Source: Frankiales bacterium (GTDB lineage Bacteria; Actinomycetota; Actinomycetes; Mycobacteriales; SCTD01). From it: DNA of 9,915 bases. The number at the start of each line of letters is the position of its first letter. The stretch's first letter is position 1. Below are positions 1-5,995 of this stretch, piece by piece. Location: NCBI GenBank assembly GCA_025464695.1, contig JAODNQ010000235.1, forward strand, positions 1 through 9,915. Reading direction: 5' to 3'. Under the pieces are notes generated by a model, which ran no database searches, had not been told where the DNA came from, and saw only the letters and a program-made list of their open reading frames with translations. The translations under genes and the position numbers were made by a program.

Positions 1-602
1 CGGTGCTGCGGGCCGGGGGAGAGCCGGCCCGGCTCTGTCACCGCCGCACGGTCGTGCGCCCGCGCCGGGTGGTGCTGCTCGTCTACGTCAGCGGCTCGAT
101 GGACGTCTACGCCGACGCGCTGCTGCGCTTCGCCCATGCCGCCTCCCGCCGCGGCGCCCCGACGGAGGTCTTCGCGCTCGGGACCCGGCTGACCCGCCTC
201 ACCCGGGAGCTGTCGCACCGCGAGCCCGACGCCGCCATGCGGGCGGTCGCCGACGCGCTGCCCGACGCCGGTGGCGGCACCCGGCTGGGCGAGCTGCTCA
301 AGCAGTTCCTGGACCGGTGGGGCCAGCGCGGGACGGCCCGCGGGGCGGTCGTCGTGGTCCTGTCCGACGGGTGGGAGCGCGGGGATGCGACCCTGCTGGG
401 GGAGCAGATGCAGCGGCTCCACCGCCTCGCCCACCGCGTGGTCTGGGCCAACCCGCGCAAGGCCGCCCCCGGCTACGCGCCGGTGGCCCAGGGCATGGCC
501 GCTGCGCTGCCCTCCGTCGACGACTTCGTCGAGGGACACAGCCTCGCGGCGTACGAGCACCTCGCCGACGTCGTCCTGGGAAGGAGCCGCTCGCGTGCGT
601 GA
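1..602 (+). CDS. coxE: CoxE-like VWA domain protein, 5' end cut off by window
   Basis: This is the C-terminal part of a CoxE-family von Willebrand A domain protein; about 200 residues are visible and the frame is open to the left edge, so the true start is upstream. Known role of the family: CoxE works with the MoxR-type AAA+ ATPase CoxD in post-translational maturation of the Mo/Cu active site of CO dehydrogenase and related Mo hydroxylases in the cytoplasm. Visible hallmarks, counted from base 3, are the beta-strand VVLLVYVSGSM (residues 23-33), GGGTRLGE (90-97), VVVLSDGWERGD (118-128), LHRLAHRVVWANP (139-151) and APGYAPVAQGMAAALP (155-170). The MIDAS motif DxSxS reads Y-V-S-G-S: the first Asp is Tyr28 (codon TAC at 84-86), while Ser30, Ser32, Thr93 and Asp122 are kept. 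The stop overlaps the start of the next gene by 8 bases, which implies translational coupling. Family assignment is firm; the exact partner enzyme is not visible. Confidence 0.88.
   Translation, partial: VLRAGGEPARLCHRRTVVRPRRVVLLVYVSGSMDVYADALLRFAHAASRRGAPTEVFALGTRLTRLTRELSHREPDAAMRAVADALPDAGGGTRLGELLKQFLDRWGQRGTARGAVVVVLSDGWERGDATLLGEQMQRLHRLAHRVVWANPRKAAPGYAPVAQGMAAALPSVDDFVEGHSLAAYEHLADVVLGRSRSRA
581..586 (+). promoter_or_regulatory. Ribosome binding site of xdhC-like gene
   Basis: AAGGAG lies 8 bases before the GTG at 595, inside the end of the CoxE gene. It decides the start of the XdhC-family gene: longer in-frame readings from upstream run antiparallel to nothing useful and lie within CoxE in another frame. 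Confidence 0.75.
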
Positions 603-1692
603 CATCGCCCTCGAGCTGCAGGAGTGGGTCCGGGCCGGCACCCCCTTCGGGCTCGCCACCGTCATCGGGACCTCGGGCAGCTCGCCCCGTCCGGCCGGCG
701 CGGCCATGGCGGTCGGGGCGGACGGCGCGGCGGTCGGGAGCATCTCCGGCGGGTGCGTCGAGGGCGCGGTCTACGAGACCGCCACCGACGTCCTGTCCTC
801 AGGAGAGCCCGAGCGCCAGCGGTACGGCTTCAGCGACGACGACGCCTTCGCCGTCGGGCTGACCTGCGGCGGCGTGCTCGACGTCCTCGTCCAGCCTGCC
901 GACCTCGCCCTCCTCCAGCCCCTGCTCGACGCCGTCCTGGCCGACGCCCCCGTCGCCCTCGCGACCGTCGTCGGGGGGCCCGCGCCGCTCGGCGCGCAGC
1001 TCGTGGTGCTCCCGGACGGCAGCCACGGCTCGCTCGGCGACCCCGGCCTGGACCACGCCGTCCTCGCCGACGCCCGCGGCATGCTCGGCGGCGGTCAGAC
1101 CGGCACCCGCCACTACGGGCCGCACGGCGAGCGGCGGGTCGACGACGTCGCGGTCTTCGTCTCCTCCTTCGTGCCGCCGCCGCGGATGCTCGTGTTCGGC
1201 GCGACCGACTTCGCCGGCGCGGTCAGCCGGATCGGGGTCTTCCTCGGCTACCGGGTCACCGTCTGCGACGCCCGGCCGGTGTTCGCGACGCCGCGCCGCT
1301 TCCCCGAGGCGCACGAGGTGGTCTGCGCCTGGCCGCACAAGTACCTGGCGGAGACCGAGGTCGACGAGCGCACGGCGATCTGCGTCCTCACCCACGACCC
1401 GAAGTTCGACGTCCCGCTGCTCGAGGTCGCCCTGCGACGGCCCGCCGCCTACGTCGGCGTCATGGGCAGCCGCCGCACCCACGACGACCGCCTCGCCCGG
1501 CTGCGGGAGGCCGGCCTGACCGAGCAGGAGATCGGCCGCATGCGCTCCCCGGTCGGCCTCGACATCGGCGCCCGCACCGCCGAGGAGACGGCTGTCTCGA
1601 TCGCGGCCGAGCTGGTGCAGTCGCGCTGGGGGGGCACCGGGCAGCCGCTCGCGCGGACCCGGGGCCCCATCCACGAGGCGGCCCCGGCATGA
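595..1692 (+). CDS. xdhC: XdhC/CoxI family molybdenum cofactor insertion protein
   Basis: The product has 365 residues and the two-domain layout of XdhC/CoxI proteins. XdhC is known to bind molybdenum cofactor, promote its sulfuration and hand it to xanthine-dehydrogenase-type hydroxylases. The N-terminal XdhC/CoxI domain (about 1-100) has ATVIGTSGSSPRPAGAAM (21-38), the signature SISGGCVEG (49-57, Cys54) and GLTCGG (88-93, Cys91). The C-terminal Rossmann-type domain (about 195-340) has MLVFGATDFAGA (198-209) in place of a classic GxGxxG loop, then CVLTHDPKFD (263-272), YVGVMGSRRT (286-295) and SPVGLDIGARTAEETAVSIAAE (start 318), which are family hallmarks. The GTG start is chosen because of the AAGGAG before it and because family similarity begins there (VRDIALELQEW). 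It overlaps coxE by 8 bases and the next gene by 4, so it is mid-operon. The symbol could equally be coxI or coxF-like; the family call is very secure. Confidence 0.93.
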   Translation: MRDIALELQEWVRAGTPFGLATVIGTSGSSPRPAGAAMAVGADGAAVGSISGGCVEGAVYETATDVLSSGEPERQRYGFSDDDAFAVGLTCGGVLDVLVQPADLALLQPLLDAVLADAPVALATVVGGPAPLGAQLVVLPDGSHGSLGDPGLDHAVLADARGMLGGGQTGTRHYGPHGERRVDDVAVFVSSFVPPPRMLVFGATDFAGAVSRIGVFLGYRVTVCDARPVFATPRRFPEAHEVVCAWPHKYLAETEVDERTAICVLTHDPKFDVPLLEVALRRPAAYVGVMGSRRTHDDRLARLREAGLTEQEIGRMRSPVGLDIGARTAEETAVSIAAELVQSRWGGTGQPLARTRGPIHEAAPA

Positions 1693-2279
1693 CCGTCTGC
1701 GGGCTGGTCCTGGCCGCCGGCGCGGGCCGGCGGATGGGCGGCCCCAAGGCGCTGGTCGAGGTCGACGGCGAGCCCCTGGTGCTGCGCGCCGTCCGGCTGC
1801 TGCGCGACGGCGGCTGCGACGACGTCGTCGTCGTCGTCGGGGCGCAGGCCGACGACGTCGTCGCCCTCCTGCCCGACGTCGAGACGGTCCGGTGCGACGG
1901 CTGGGCCGAGGGCATGGGCGCCTCGCTGCGGGAGGGCCTGCGGCACCTCGGGGCGGGCCCCCACGACGCCTGCGTGGTCGCCCTCGTGGACCAGCCCCTG
2001 CTCGGGTCGGCCGCCGTGGCGCGGCTGCTCGGGGCGCAGGGCGCGGCCCGGGTGGCCACCTACGAGGGGGCGCCCCGCAACCCCGTGCTGCTGGAGCGCG
2101 CGGTCTGGGAGGACGTCGCCGCCGTGGCGACCGGCGACACCGGCGCCCGCGTCTGGCTCGCGGCCCACCCCGACCTCGTCACCGGCGTCCCGTGCGACGA
2201 CACCGGCAGCCCTGTCGACATCGACACCCCGGACGACCTGAGAGCCCTGGAACACCCCGCCTTGGAGGCCCCCGCGTGA
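1689..2279 (+). CDS. MobA/MocA-like molybdenum cofactor nucleotidyltransferase
   Basis: The product is a 196-residue MobA-like NTP transferase. Known relatives (MocA/MobA) attach CMP or GMP to molybdopterin to form the dinucleotide cofactor; hydroxylases of the CO and xanthine dehydrogenase type use the cytosine form, so MocA-type cytidylyltransfer is the likely activity, by inference from context. Visible motifs are the N-terminal nucleotide-binding loop LVLAAGAGRRMGGPKAL (6-22), a Val-rich strand VVVVVGAQ (46-53), GMGASLREGL (75-84), VALVDQP (97-103) with the metal-binding Asp101, the RNPVLL segment (130-135) and the closing PVDIDTPDDL (175-184). The ATG overlaps the xdhC stop (ATGA), giving coupled translation; there is no strong separate ribosome binding site. 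Length is normal for the family. A run of GTC codons at about 1825-1840 encodes the Val-rich strand and is not a separate repeat element. CMP versus GMP specificity cannot be settled by eye. Confidence 0.9.
   Translation: MTVCGLVLAAGAGRRMGGPKALVEVDGEPLVLRAVRLLRDGGCDDVVVVVGAQADDVVALLPDVETVRCDGWAEGMGASLREGLRHLGAGPHDACVVALVDQPLLGSAAVARLLGAQGAARVATYEGAPRNPVLLERAVWEDVAAVATGDTGARVWLAAHPDLVTGVPCDDTGSPVDIDTPDDLRALEHPALEAPA
2264..2268 (+). promoter_or_regulatory. Ribosome binding site of coxG-like gene
   Basis: GGAGG sits 7 bases before the GTG at 2276, within the last codons of the MobA-like gene. It supports the GTG that overlaps the upstream stop (GTGA) as the coxG start. Confidence 0.75.
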
Positions 2280-3091
2280 AGCTCGAGAACTCGTTCACCG
2301 TCCCCGTCCCGCGCGCCGACGCGTGGAAGGTGCTCATGGACGTCGAGCGGATCGCGCCCTGCATGCCCGGCGCCACGCTGACCTCCCGCGAGGGCGACTC
2401 GTTCACCGGGACGGTCAAGGTCAAGGTCGGTCCGATCAACCTGACCTACGGCGGTCAGGCGCGGTTCGTGTCGCTCGACGAGGCCGGCGGCGTCGCCGTC
2501 ATCGAGGGCTCGGGCAAGGAGACCCGGGGGACCGGCACGGCCAAAGCGCTCATCACCTGCACCCTGGTCGACCGGGGGACCTCGACCGACGTCCAGGTCG
2601 AGACCGACCTGAACGTCACCGGCAAGCCGGCGCAGTTCGGGCGCGGCGTGCTCGCGGACGTCAGCGCCAAGCTGGTCGACCGGTTCGCGTCCTGCCTGTC
2701 CGAGGAGATCGAGGCGGGCGAGCCGGCCCCCACCTCCAGCGAGGCCGAGCCGACGCCGCCGGTGGGCGGGGGAGCGGGCCCGGCGTTCTCGATCGGCGAC
2801 GGTGCCGGCCCGGCCGAGGACGCCGTAGCGGGTGCGGTGCCTGCTGCGGCCGCCCCGTCGGCCACCACGCCGGCCGCAGCGGCCCCGACCGCGCCCGCGC
2901 CGTCGGCCCCCGCTGCCGCGCCGCGCCGCGCCGTCCGTGAGGCGGAGGCGATCGACCTGATGGAGACCGCCGGGCTGCCGGTGCTCAAGCGGGCCGCACC
3001 CGTGGGAGGCGCGCTCGCGCTGGTGCTGCTCGCCTACCTGCTGGGGTGGCGCCGCGGGGCGTCCGCCGTCAGCCGCGCCGTCCGCGGCTGA
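2276..3091 (+). CDS. coxG: CoxG/SRPBCC family protein with C-terminal membrane anchor
   Basis: The product has 271 residues. Residues 1 to about 147 form a CoxG-type SRPBCC domain: LENSFTVPVPRADAWKVLMD (3-22), IAPCMPGATL (26-35), FTGTVKVKVGPI (43-54), GSGKETRGTGTAKA (78-91) and QFGRGVLADVSAKLVDRFA (120-138) are typical of the family. CoxG is known to recruit CO dehydrogenase to the inner face of the membrane, and related proteins bind quinone to link the enzyme to the respiratory chain. Residues 148 to about 220 are a low-complexity Ala/Pro/Gly linker. Residues 243-257 (VGGALALVLLAYLLG) form one hydrophobic segment followed by the basic stretch WRRG, consistent with a tail anchor that keeps the domain cytoplasmic. 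It is the last gene of the operon and overlaps the MobA-like gene by 4 bases. Its 3' end overlaps the convergent Nudix gene by 23 bases. Confidence 0.9.
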   Translation: MKLENSFTVPVPRADAWKVLMDVERIAPCMPGATLTSREGDSFTGTVKVKVGPINLTYGGQARFVSLDEAGGVAVIEGSGKETRGTGTAKALITCTLVDRGTSTDVQVETDLNVTGKPAQFGRGVLADVSAKLVDRFASCLSEEIEAGEPAPTSSEAEPTPPVGGGAGPAFSIGDGAGPAEDAVAGAVPAAAAPSATTPAAAAPTAPAPSAPAAAPRRAVREAEAIDLMETAGLPVLKRAAPVGGALALVLLAYLLGWRRGASAVSRAVRG

Positions 3092-3596
3092 CCGCGGACC
3101 GCTGCTCGGACGAGCGCTGGCTGCCGAGCCGGTCCGCGACCGCCCGGGTGCTCGGGAAGGCGAGCTCGGGCAGGGCGTCGAGGGCGAAGAACTCCGCCTC
3201 GTCCGCGTCGTCGCCGGCCTGGAGCGACCCCCCGGTGACGGTCGCGCGGAAGGCCAGGAAGAACGACGCCCGGCCACCGCCGCCGGACCAGACGTCGACG
3301 ACGTCGCCGACCTCGACCACCAGGCCGGTCTCCTCGAGCGCTTCGCGGGCCGCCGCGGCGCGGGGGTCCTCGTCGGCGTCGACGAACCCGGCCGGCAACG
3401 ACCACAGCCCCTTCGCCGGCGGGATGCCGCGCCGGACGAGCAGCAGGCGGCCGGCGTCGTCGAGCACGACAGCCCCGACGCCGACCTTCGGGTCGCGGTA
3501 GGCGGCGCGGCCGCACGCCGTGCAGGAGCGCAGGGGGACCGCGTGGTCGAGGAGGCCGCCACAGAAGGCGCAGTGGTCCTGGGGCGCCTCAGCCAC
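3069..3596 (-). CDS. Nudix hydrolase with N-terminal zinc ribbon
   Basis: The product has 175 residues. A short zinc ribbon (Cys9, Cys12, Cys25, Cys28) precedes a Nudix domain. The Nudix box is complete: Gly70, Glu76, then REALEETGL (84-92) with the metal-binding glutamates Glu85, Glu88 and Glu89. Nudix enzymes cleave nucleoside diphosphates linked to another group; the zinc ribbon resembles that of NADH pyrophosphatase-type members, but the substrate cannot be read from the sequence. The GTG at 3596 is chosen because it overlaps the moaA stop by 8 bases and leaves family similarity from the zinc ribbon on; longer readings would extend into moaA. No good ribosome binding site is visible, so translation is probably coupled to moaA. 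The C-terminal tail (about 158-175, Ser/Arg-rich) overlaps coxG and is probably dispensable. The link to cofactor synthesis is positional only. Confidence 0.88.
   Translation of the reverse strand: MAEAPQDHCAFCGGLLDHAVPLRSCTACGRAAYRDPKVGVGAVVLDDAGRLLLVRRGIPPAKGLWSLPAGFVDADEDPRAAAAREALEETGLVVEVGDVVDVWSGGGGRASFFLAFRATVTGGSLQAGDDADEAEFFALDALPELAFPSTRAVADRLGSQRSSEQRSAVSRGRRG
3080..3099. terminator. Perfect hairpin at the coxG / Nudix convergent junction
   Basis: GTCCGCGG (3080-3087), loop CTGA (3088-3091), CCGCGGAC (3092-3099) is a perfect 8-bp stem with a 4-base loop. The loop carries the coxG stop codon and the left arm lies in the last codons of both convergent genes. There is no T-tract on either side, which is common in high-GC actinomycetes. 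It is plausibly a two-way terminator for coxG and the Nudix gene; this is inferred from position and symmetry only. Confidence 0.6.
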
Positions 3597-4599
3597 CGAG
3601 GAAGGACATCTCGGGCTTCGGGGCCGTGGGCTGCTGCCCGCGGACCTCGCTGTAGTTGTCGTCGCGGACCCGCCACCGGCCGGCGACCGCGGCGAACAGC
3701 GCGTCGTCGTCGGCGCCGCTGCGCAGGACGGACCGCAGGTCGGTGCCGGTGGAGGCGAACAGGCAGGTGTAGAGCTCACCGACGGCCGAGAGCCGTGCCC
3801 GGGTGCAGTCGCCGCAGAACGGCTTGGTGACGCTGGTGATGAGGCCGAGCTCACCGCGGCCGTCCAGGAACCGCCAGCGCTCGGCGACCTCCCCGCGCTC
3901 GCTGCGGCCCACGGGCTCCAGCGGGTGGACGGCCTGCACGCGCGCGAGCACCTCGGCCGCAGGGACCACCTCGTCGGGCAGCCAGCCGTTCGTCTCGCCG
4001 ACGTCCATGAACTCGATGACCCGCAGGACGTGGCCGCCCTCGCGGGCGTACTCCACGAGATCGAGCAGGCCGTCGTCGTTCACGCCCCGGCGCAGCACCG
4101 TGTTGAGCTTCACCGGACCGAGCCCGACGTCGCGGGCGGCCGCGATGCCGTCGAGCACGGCGTCGAGTCGCACCTTGGTGTCGGCCATCGCCTGGAAGAC
4201 GTCGGGGTCGAGGCTGTCGAGGCTGACGGTGACCCGGCGCAGGCCGGCGCCCCGCAGCGCGTCCGCCTGCGCGGCGAGCAGCGAGCCGTTGGTGGTGAGG
4301 GCGACGTCCGAGACGCCCTCCGTGCCGGCCACGATGCCCACGAGCACCGAGAGGTCGCGCCGGAGCAGGGGCTCCCCACCGGTCAGCCGGACCTTCGTGA
4401 CGCCGCTGGCGGCGAACGCGCGGACCACGCGGCCGATCTCGTCGTAGGTCAGCAGCTCGCTGCGCGGCAGGAAGGCGTGGTCCGGGCCGAACAGGTCGCG
4501 CGGCATGCAGTACGGGCAGCGGAAGTTGCAGCGGTCGGTCACCGAGATGCGCAGGTCGCGCAGCGGGCGTCCACGCGTGTCGCGCACGGGGCTCGCCAT
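3589..4599 (-). CDS. moaA: GTP 3',8-cyclase MoaA (molybdenum cofactor biosynthesis)
   Basis: The product is a 336-residue radical SAM enzyme that converts GTP to 3',8-cyclo-7,8-dihydro-GTP, the first step of molybdopterin synthesis, in the cytoplasm. Key elements are all present: the radical SAM cluster CNFRCPYC (Cys24, Cys28, Cys31), GGEP (74-77), TTNG (102-105), VSLDS (125-129), the second iron-sulfur site FCGDCTRARL with Cys262, Cys265 and Cys279, and the C-terminal Gly-Gly needed for activity in known MoaA. The length is normal. The start is taken at the ATG at 4599; a GTG at 4632 would add 11 residues, but its purine-rich stretch is directly against the start codon. A TACAGT hexamer placed 6 bases before the ATG suggests a leaderless transcript beginning at that ATG. 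It is coupled to a downstream Nudix gene by an 8-base overlap and sits tail to tail with a Mo-hydroxylase maturation operon. Confidence 0.95.
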   Translation of the reverse strand: MASPVRDTRGRPLRDLRISVTDRCNFRCPYCMPRDLFGPDHAFLPRSELLTYDEIGRVVRAFAASGVTKVRLTGGEPLLRRDLSVLVGIVAGTEGVSDVALTTNGSLLAAQADALRGAGLRRVTVSLDSLDPDVFQAMADTKVRLDAVLDGIAAARDVGLGPVKLNTVLRRGVNDDGLLDLVEYAREGGHVLRVIEFMDVGETNGWLPDEVVPAAEVLARVQAVHPLEPVGRSERGEVAERWRFLDGRGELGLITSVTKPFCGDCTRARLSAVGELYTCLFASTGTDLRSVLRSGADDDALFAAVAGRWRVRDDNYSEVRGQQPTAPKPEMSFLGG

Positions 4600-4605
4600 G
4601 TCCTG

Positions 4606-4611
4606 ACTGTA
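4606..4611 (-). promoter_or_regulatory. Probable -10 box of a leaderless moaA promoter
   Basis: On the - strand TACAGT fits the actinobacterial TAnnnT -10 pattern and is followed by six bases (CAGGAC) and then the moaA ATG. This places the expected transcription start on or next to the A of the ATG. No convincing -35 element is seen at the usual spacing (the - strand there reads AGGTGG). Confidence 0.5.
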
Positions 4612-4670
4612 GGCGCGCAGCGGCGTCCCCACCTCCCTGGACAGCCTCCCGCGAGCAGTGGGACCTTTCG

Positions 4671-4696
4671 GACGTCCCGGTACAGACCGGGACGTC
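4671..4696. promoter_or_regulatory. Perfect 11-bp inverted repeat between moaA and a small secreted gene
   Basis: The left arm GACGTCCCGGT (4671-4681) and the right arm ACCGGGACGTC (4686-4696) are exact reverse complements around the loop ACAG. The dyad ends 22 bases before the GTG of the small secreted gene and begins about 72 bases upstream of the presumed moaA start. Nearby shorter sequences can pair with its arms, such as GGGAC at 4660-4664 with GTCCC at 4674-4678, and GGGA at 4689-4692 with TCCC at 4697-4700. It could be an operator or a 5' leader hairpin; no gene reads into it, so a terminator role is unlikely. The function is unknown. Confidence 0.55.
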
Positions 4697-4705
4697 TCCC
4701 GACCT

Positions 4706-4710
4706 GGAGG
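4706..4710 (+). promoter_or_regulatory. Ribosome binding site of small secreted peptide gene
   Basis: GGAGG lies 8 bases before the GTG at 4719. It is flanked by short complementary arms (GACC at 4701-4704 and GGTC at 4709-4712) that could partly mask it. The well-placed site is one of the main reasons to accept this short gene. Confidence 0.7.
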
Positions 4711-4718
4711 TCCCCCCT

Positions 4719-4892
4719 GTGAAGCGTCTCGTCCTCGCGATCGCCGTCCTCGGCACCGCCGGCTTCCTCGCTGCTGCCCCCGCGAACGCCTCCGCCTGCG
4801 CCACGATCGACGGTTCCGTCAACGGCACGGCCCTGCCGGTCAACGGCACCTACTGCGCGCCCGAGCTGCCGGGTCTGCCGACCGCCCGGTAG
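4719..4892 (+). CDS. Small secreted peptide with Sec signal, two cysteines
   Basis: This 57-residue gene is short enough to be missed by gene callers. It starts with GTG after a GGAGG site and ends with TAG, and a strong terminator follows 9 bases later, so it looks like a self-contained transcription unit. The N-terminus is a textbook Sec signal peptide: MKR, then a hydrophobic core (residues 4-20, LVLAIAVLGTAGFLAAA), then PANASA with AxA cleavage options after Ala24 or Ala26. The predicted mature part is about 31 residues, begins at or near Cys27, has a second cysteine at 46, carries the pair VNGT...VNGT (34-44) and ends in a Pro/Leu-rich tail. The two cysteines could form one disulfide outside the cell. 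A lipoprotein reading with Cys27 lipidated is possible but the residue at -3 is Ala, a poor lipobox. I do not recognise the family and give no function. Confidence 0.72.
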   Translation: MKRLVLAIAVLGTAGFLAAAPANASACATIDGSVNGTALPVNGTYCAPELPGLPTAR

Positions 4893-4900
4893 GACGGACC

Positions 4901-4937
4901 CGGAGCCGCCGTCCCGTGCGCAGGGGCGGCGGCTCCG
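4901..4937 (+). terminator. Strong hairpin terminator after the small secreted gene
   Basis: Two 15-base arms (4901-4915 and 4923-4937) pair along their full length, with one G-U wobble (4912 with 4926), around the 7-base loop GTGCGCA. The left arm begins CGGAGCCGCC. It begins 9 bases after the TAG of the small gene. No T-tract follows, as is usual for high-GC actinomycete terminators. Confidence 0.75.
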
Positions 4938-5058
4938 TCGTGCTCGGGAGGAGCCCGCAGCGGGCGGGAGCGCGCACGGCCCGGCGCCCGGCGAGGTGGT
5001 CGCGGGAGCTGTCCCCGCCCCGGGAAGCCTGGGCCGCCTGGTGCTGTTGGATGAGCAC

Positions 5059-5988
5059 ATGCAGCGGCGCCCCACGGACCTGAACATCGCCGGCGCGGTC
5101 GACCTCTCGTCGCTCCGCGCCCCTGCCCCTGCTCCCGCTCCGGCTCCTGCGCCGGCCGACGGCGCCGCTCCTGCGCCGGCCGGCGCGCACGTCCTGGACG
5201 TCACCGAGGCCACCTTCGAGACCGAGGTCCTGCAGCGGTCGATGCAGGTGCCCGTGCTGGTCGACTTCTGGGCCGACTGGTGCGGCCCGTGCAAGCAGCT
5301 GTCCCCGGTCCTGGAGCGCCTGGCCGCGGCCGGCGGCGGCGCCTGGGTGCTGGCGAAGGTCGACGTCGACGCCAACCAGGCGCTCGCCGGGCAGCTGCAG
5401 ATCCAGAGCATCCCGACCGTGCTCCTCGCCCTGGGCGGCCGGCTCATCCAGGGCTTCACCGGCGCGCTGCCGGAGCGCGACGTCCAGTCCTTCCTCGACC
5501 AGGTGCTCGCCGCCGCGAAGCAGGCCGGGCTCCCCGGTCCGGGCGCGCCCGGTGACGGCCCGCAGGGCCCGGCGCCCGAGCCGGAGCTGCTCGCGGCCGA
5601 GGACGCCATCGCCCGCGACGACCTCGACGCCGCGCAGGCGGCCTATGACGCCCTGCTCGCCCGCAAGCCCGGGGACCCGGTGGCGATCGGCGGTCGCGCC
5701 TGGGTGGACCTCATCCGGCGCACCGAGGGCCTCGACCCGCAGACCGTCCTGGGCCAGGCGACGGCCGACCCCTCCGACGTCGCCGCGCAGCTGTCGGCCG
5801 CCGACCTGGAGGTGCTCGCCGACCGCGTGGAGCAGGCCGTGGCGCGGCTGGTCGGGCTGGTGCGGGTCACCGCGGGCGACGACCGCGAGACGGTGCGCCT
5901 GCACCTGCTCAGCCTGTTCAGCGTGCTCGACCCCGAGGACCCCCGCGTCGTGCAGGGTCGGCGGAAGCTGGCGAACGCGCTCTTCTAG
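5059..5988 (+). CDS. ybbN: YbbN/CnoX-like thioredoxin-TPR protein
   Basis: The product has 309 residues and the layout of actinobacterial YbbN-type proteins (E. coli relative CnoX, a holdase chaperone that also protects cysteines). The N-terminal tag LNIAGAVDLSSLRAP (8-22) is typical; an Ala-Pro repeat linker follows (21-42). A thioredoxin domain spans about 45-155, with VLVDFWADWCGPCKQ (66-80) and the cis-Pro segment SIPT (117-120). The C-terminal half (about 175-309) has helical TPR-like repeats ending RRKLANALF. The active site is the full WCGPC, so redox activity is expected, unlike E. coli CnoX, whose motif is SxxC. There is no signal peptide, so it acts in the cytoplasm. The ATG at 5059 is chosen from family length; GTG codons at 4996 and 5041 are in frame, and none of the three has a strong ribosome binding site. 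No clear promoter is seen between 4938 and 5058. Confidence 0.9.
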   Translation: MQRRPTDLNIAGAVDLSSLRAPAPAPAPAPAPADGAAPAPAGAHVLDVTEATFETEVLQRSMQVPVLVDFWADWCGPCKQLSPVLERLAAAGGGAWVLAKVDVDANQALAGQLQIQSIPTVLLALGGRLIQGFTGALPERDVQSFLDQVLAAAKQAGLPGPGAPGDGPQGPAPEPELLAAEDAIARDDLDAAQAAYDALLARKPGDPVAIGGRAWVDLIRRTEGLDPQTVLGQATADPSDVAAQLSAADLEVLADRVEQAVARLVGLVRVTAGDDRETVRLHLLSLFSVLDPEDPRVVQGRRKLANALF

Positions 5989-5995
5989 GAGCCGT

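Noticed and set aside
624..1680. Long Arg/Pro-rich open frames on both strands across the xdhC-like gene
   Set aside because: They are out-of-frame shadows produced by high GC content; composition is low-complexity Arg/Pro/Ala and no family motif is present, while the XdhC frame matches its family throughout.
1820..1865. GTC/GAC trinucleotide run in the MobA-like gene as a possible microsatellite
   Set aside because: It encodes the conserved Val-rich beta-strand and Asp-Asp-Val segments of the protein and is explained by preferred codons.
2820..2935. GCC/CCG-rich stretch in coxG as a possible repeat element
   Set aside because: It is the in-frame Ala/Pro linker between the SRPBCC domain and the membrane anchor; no exact repeat unit of useful length is seen.
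4600..4718. Moco riboswitch upstream of moaA
   Set aside because: The probable transcription start coincides with the moaA ATG, and the only strong structure (4671-4696) is a simple hairpin, not a multi-stem aptamer.
5110..5175. CCTGCCCCTGCTCC-type repeats as a possible regulatory repeat
   Set aside because: They lie in frame in the YbbN-like gene and encode its Ala-Pro linker.
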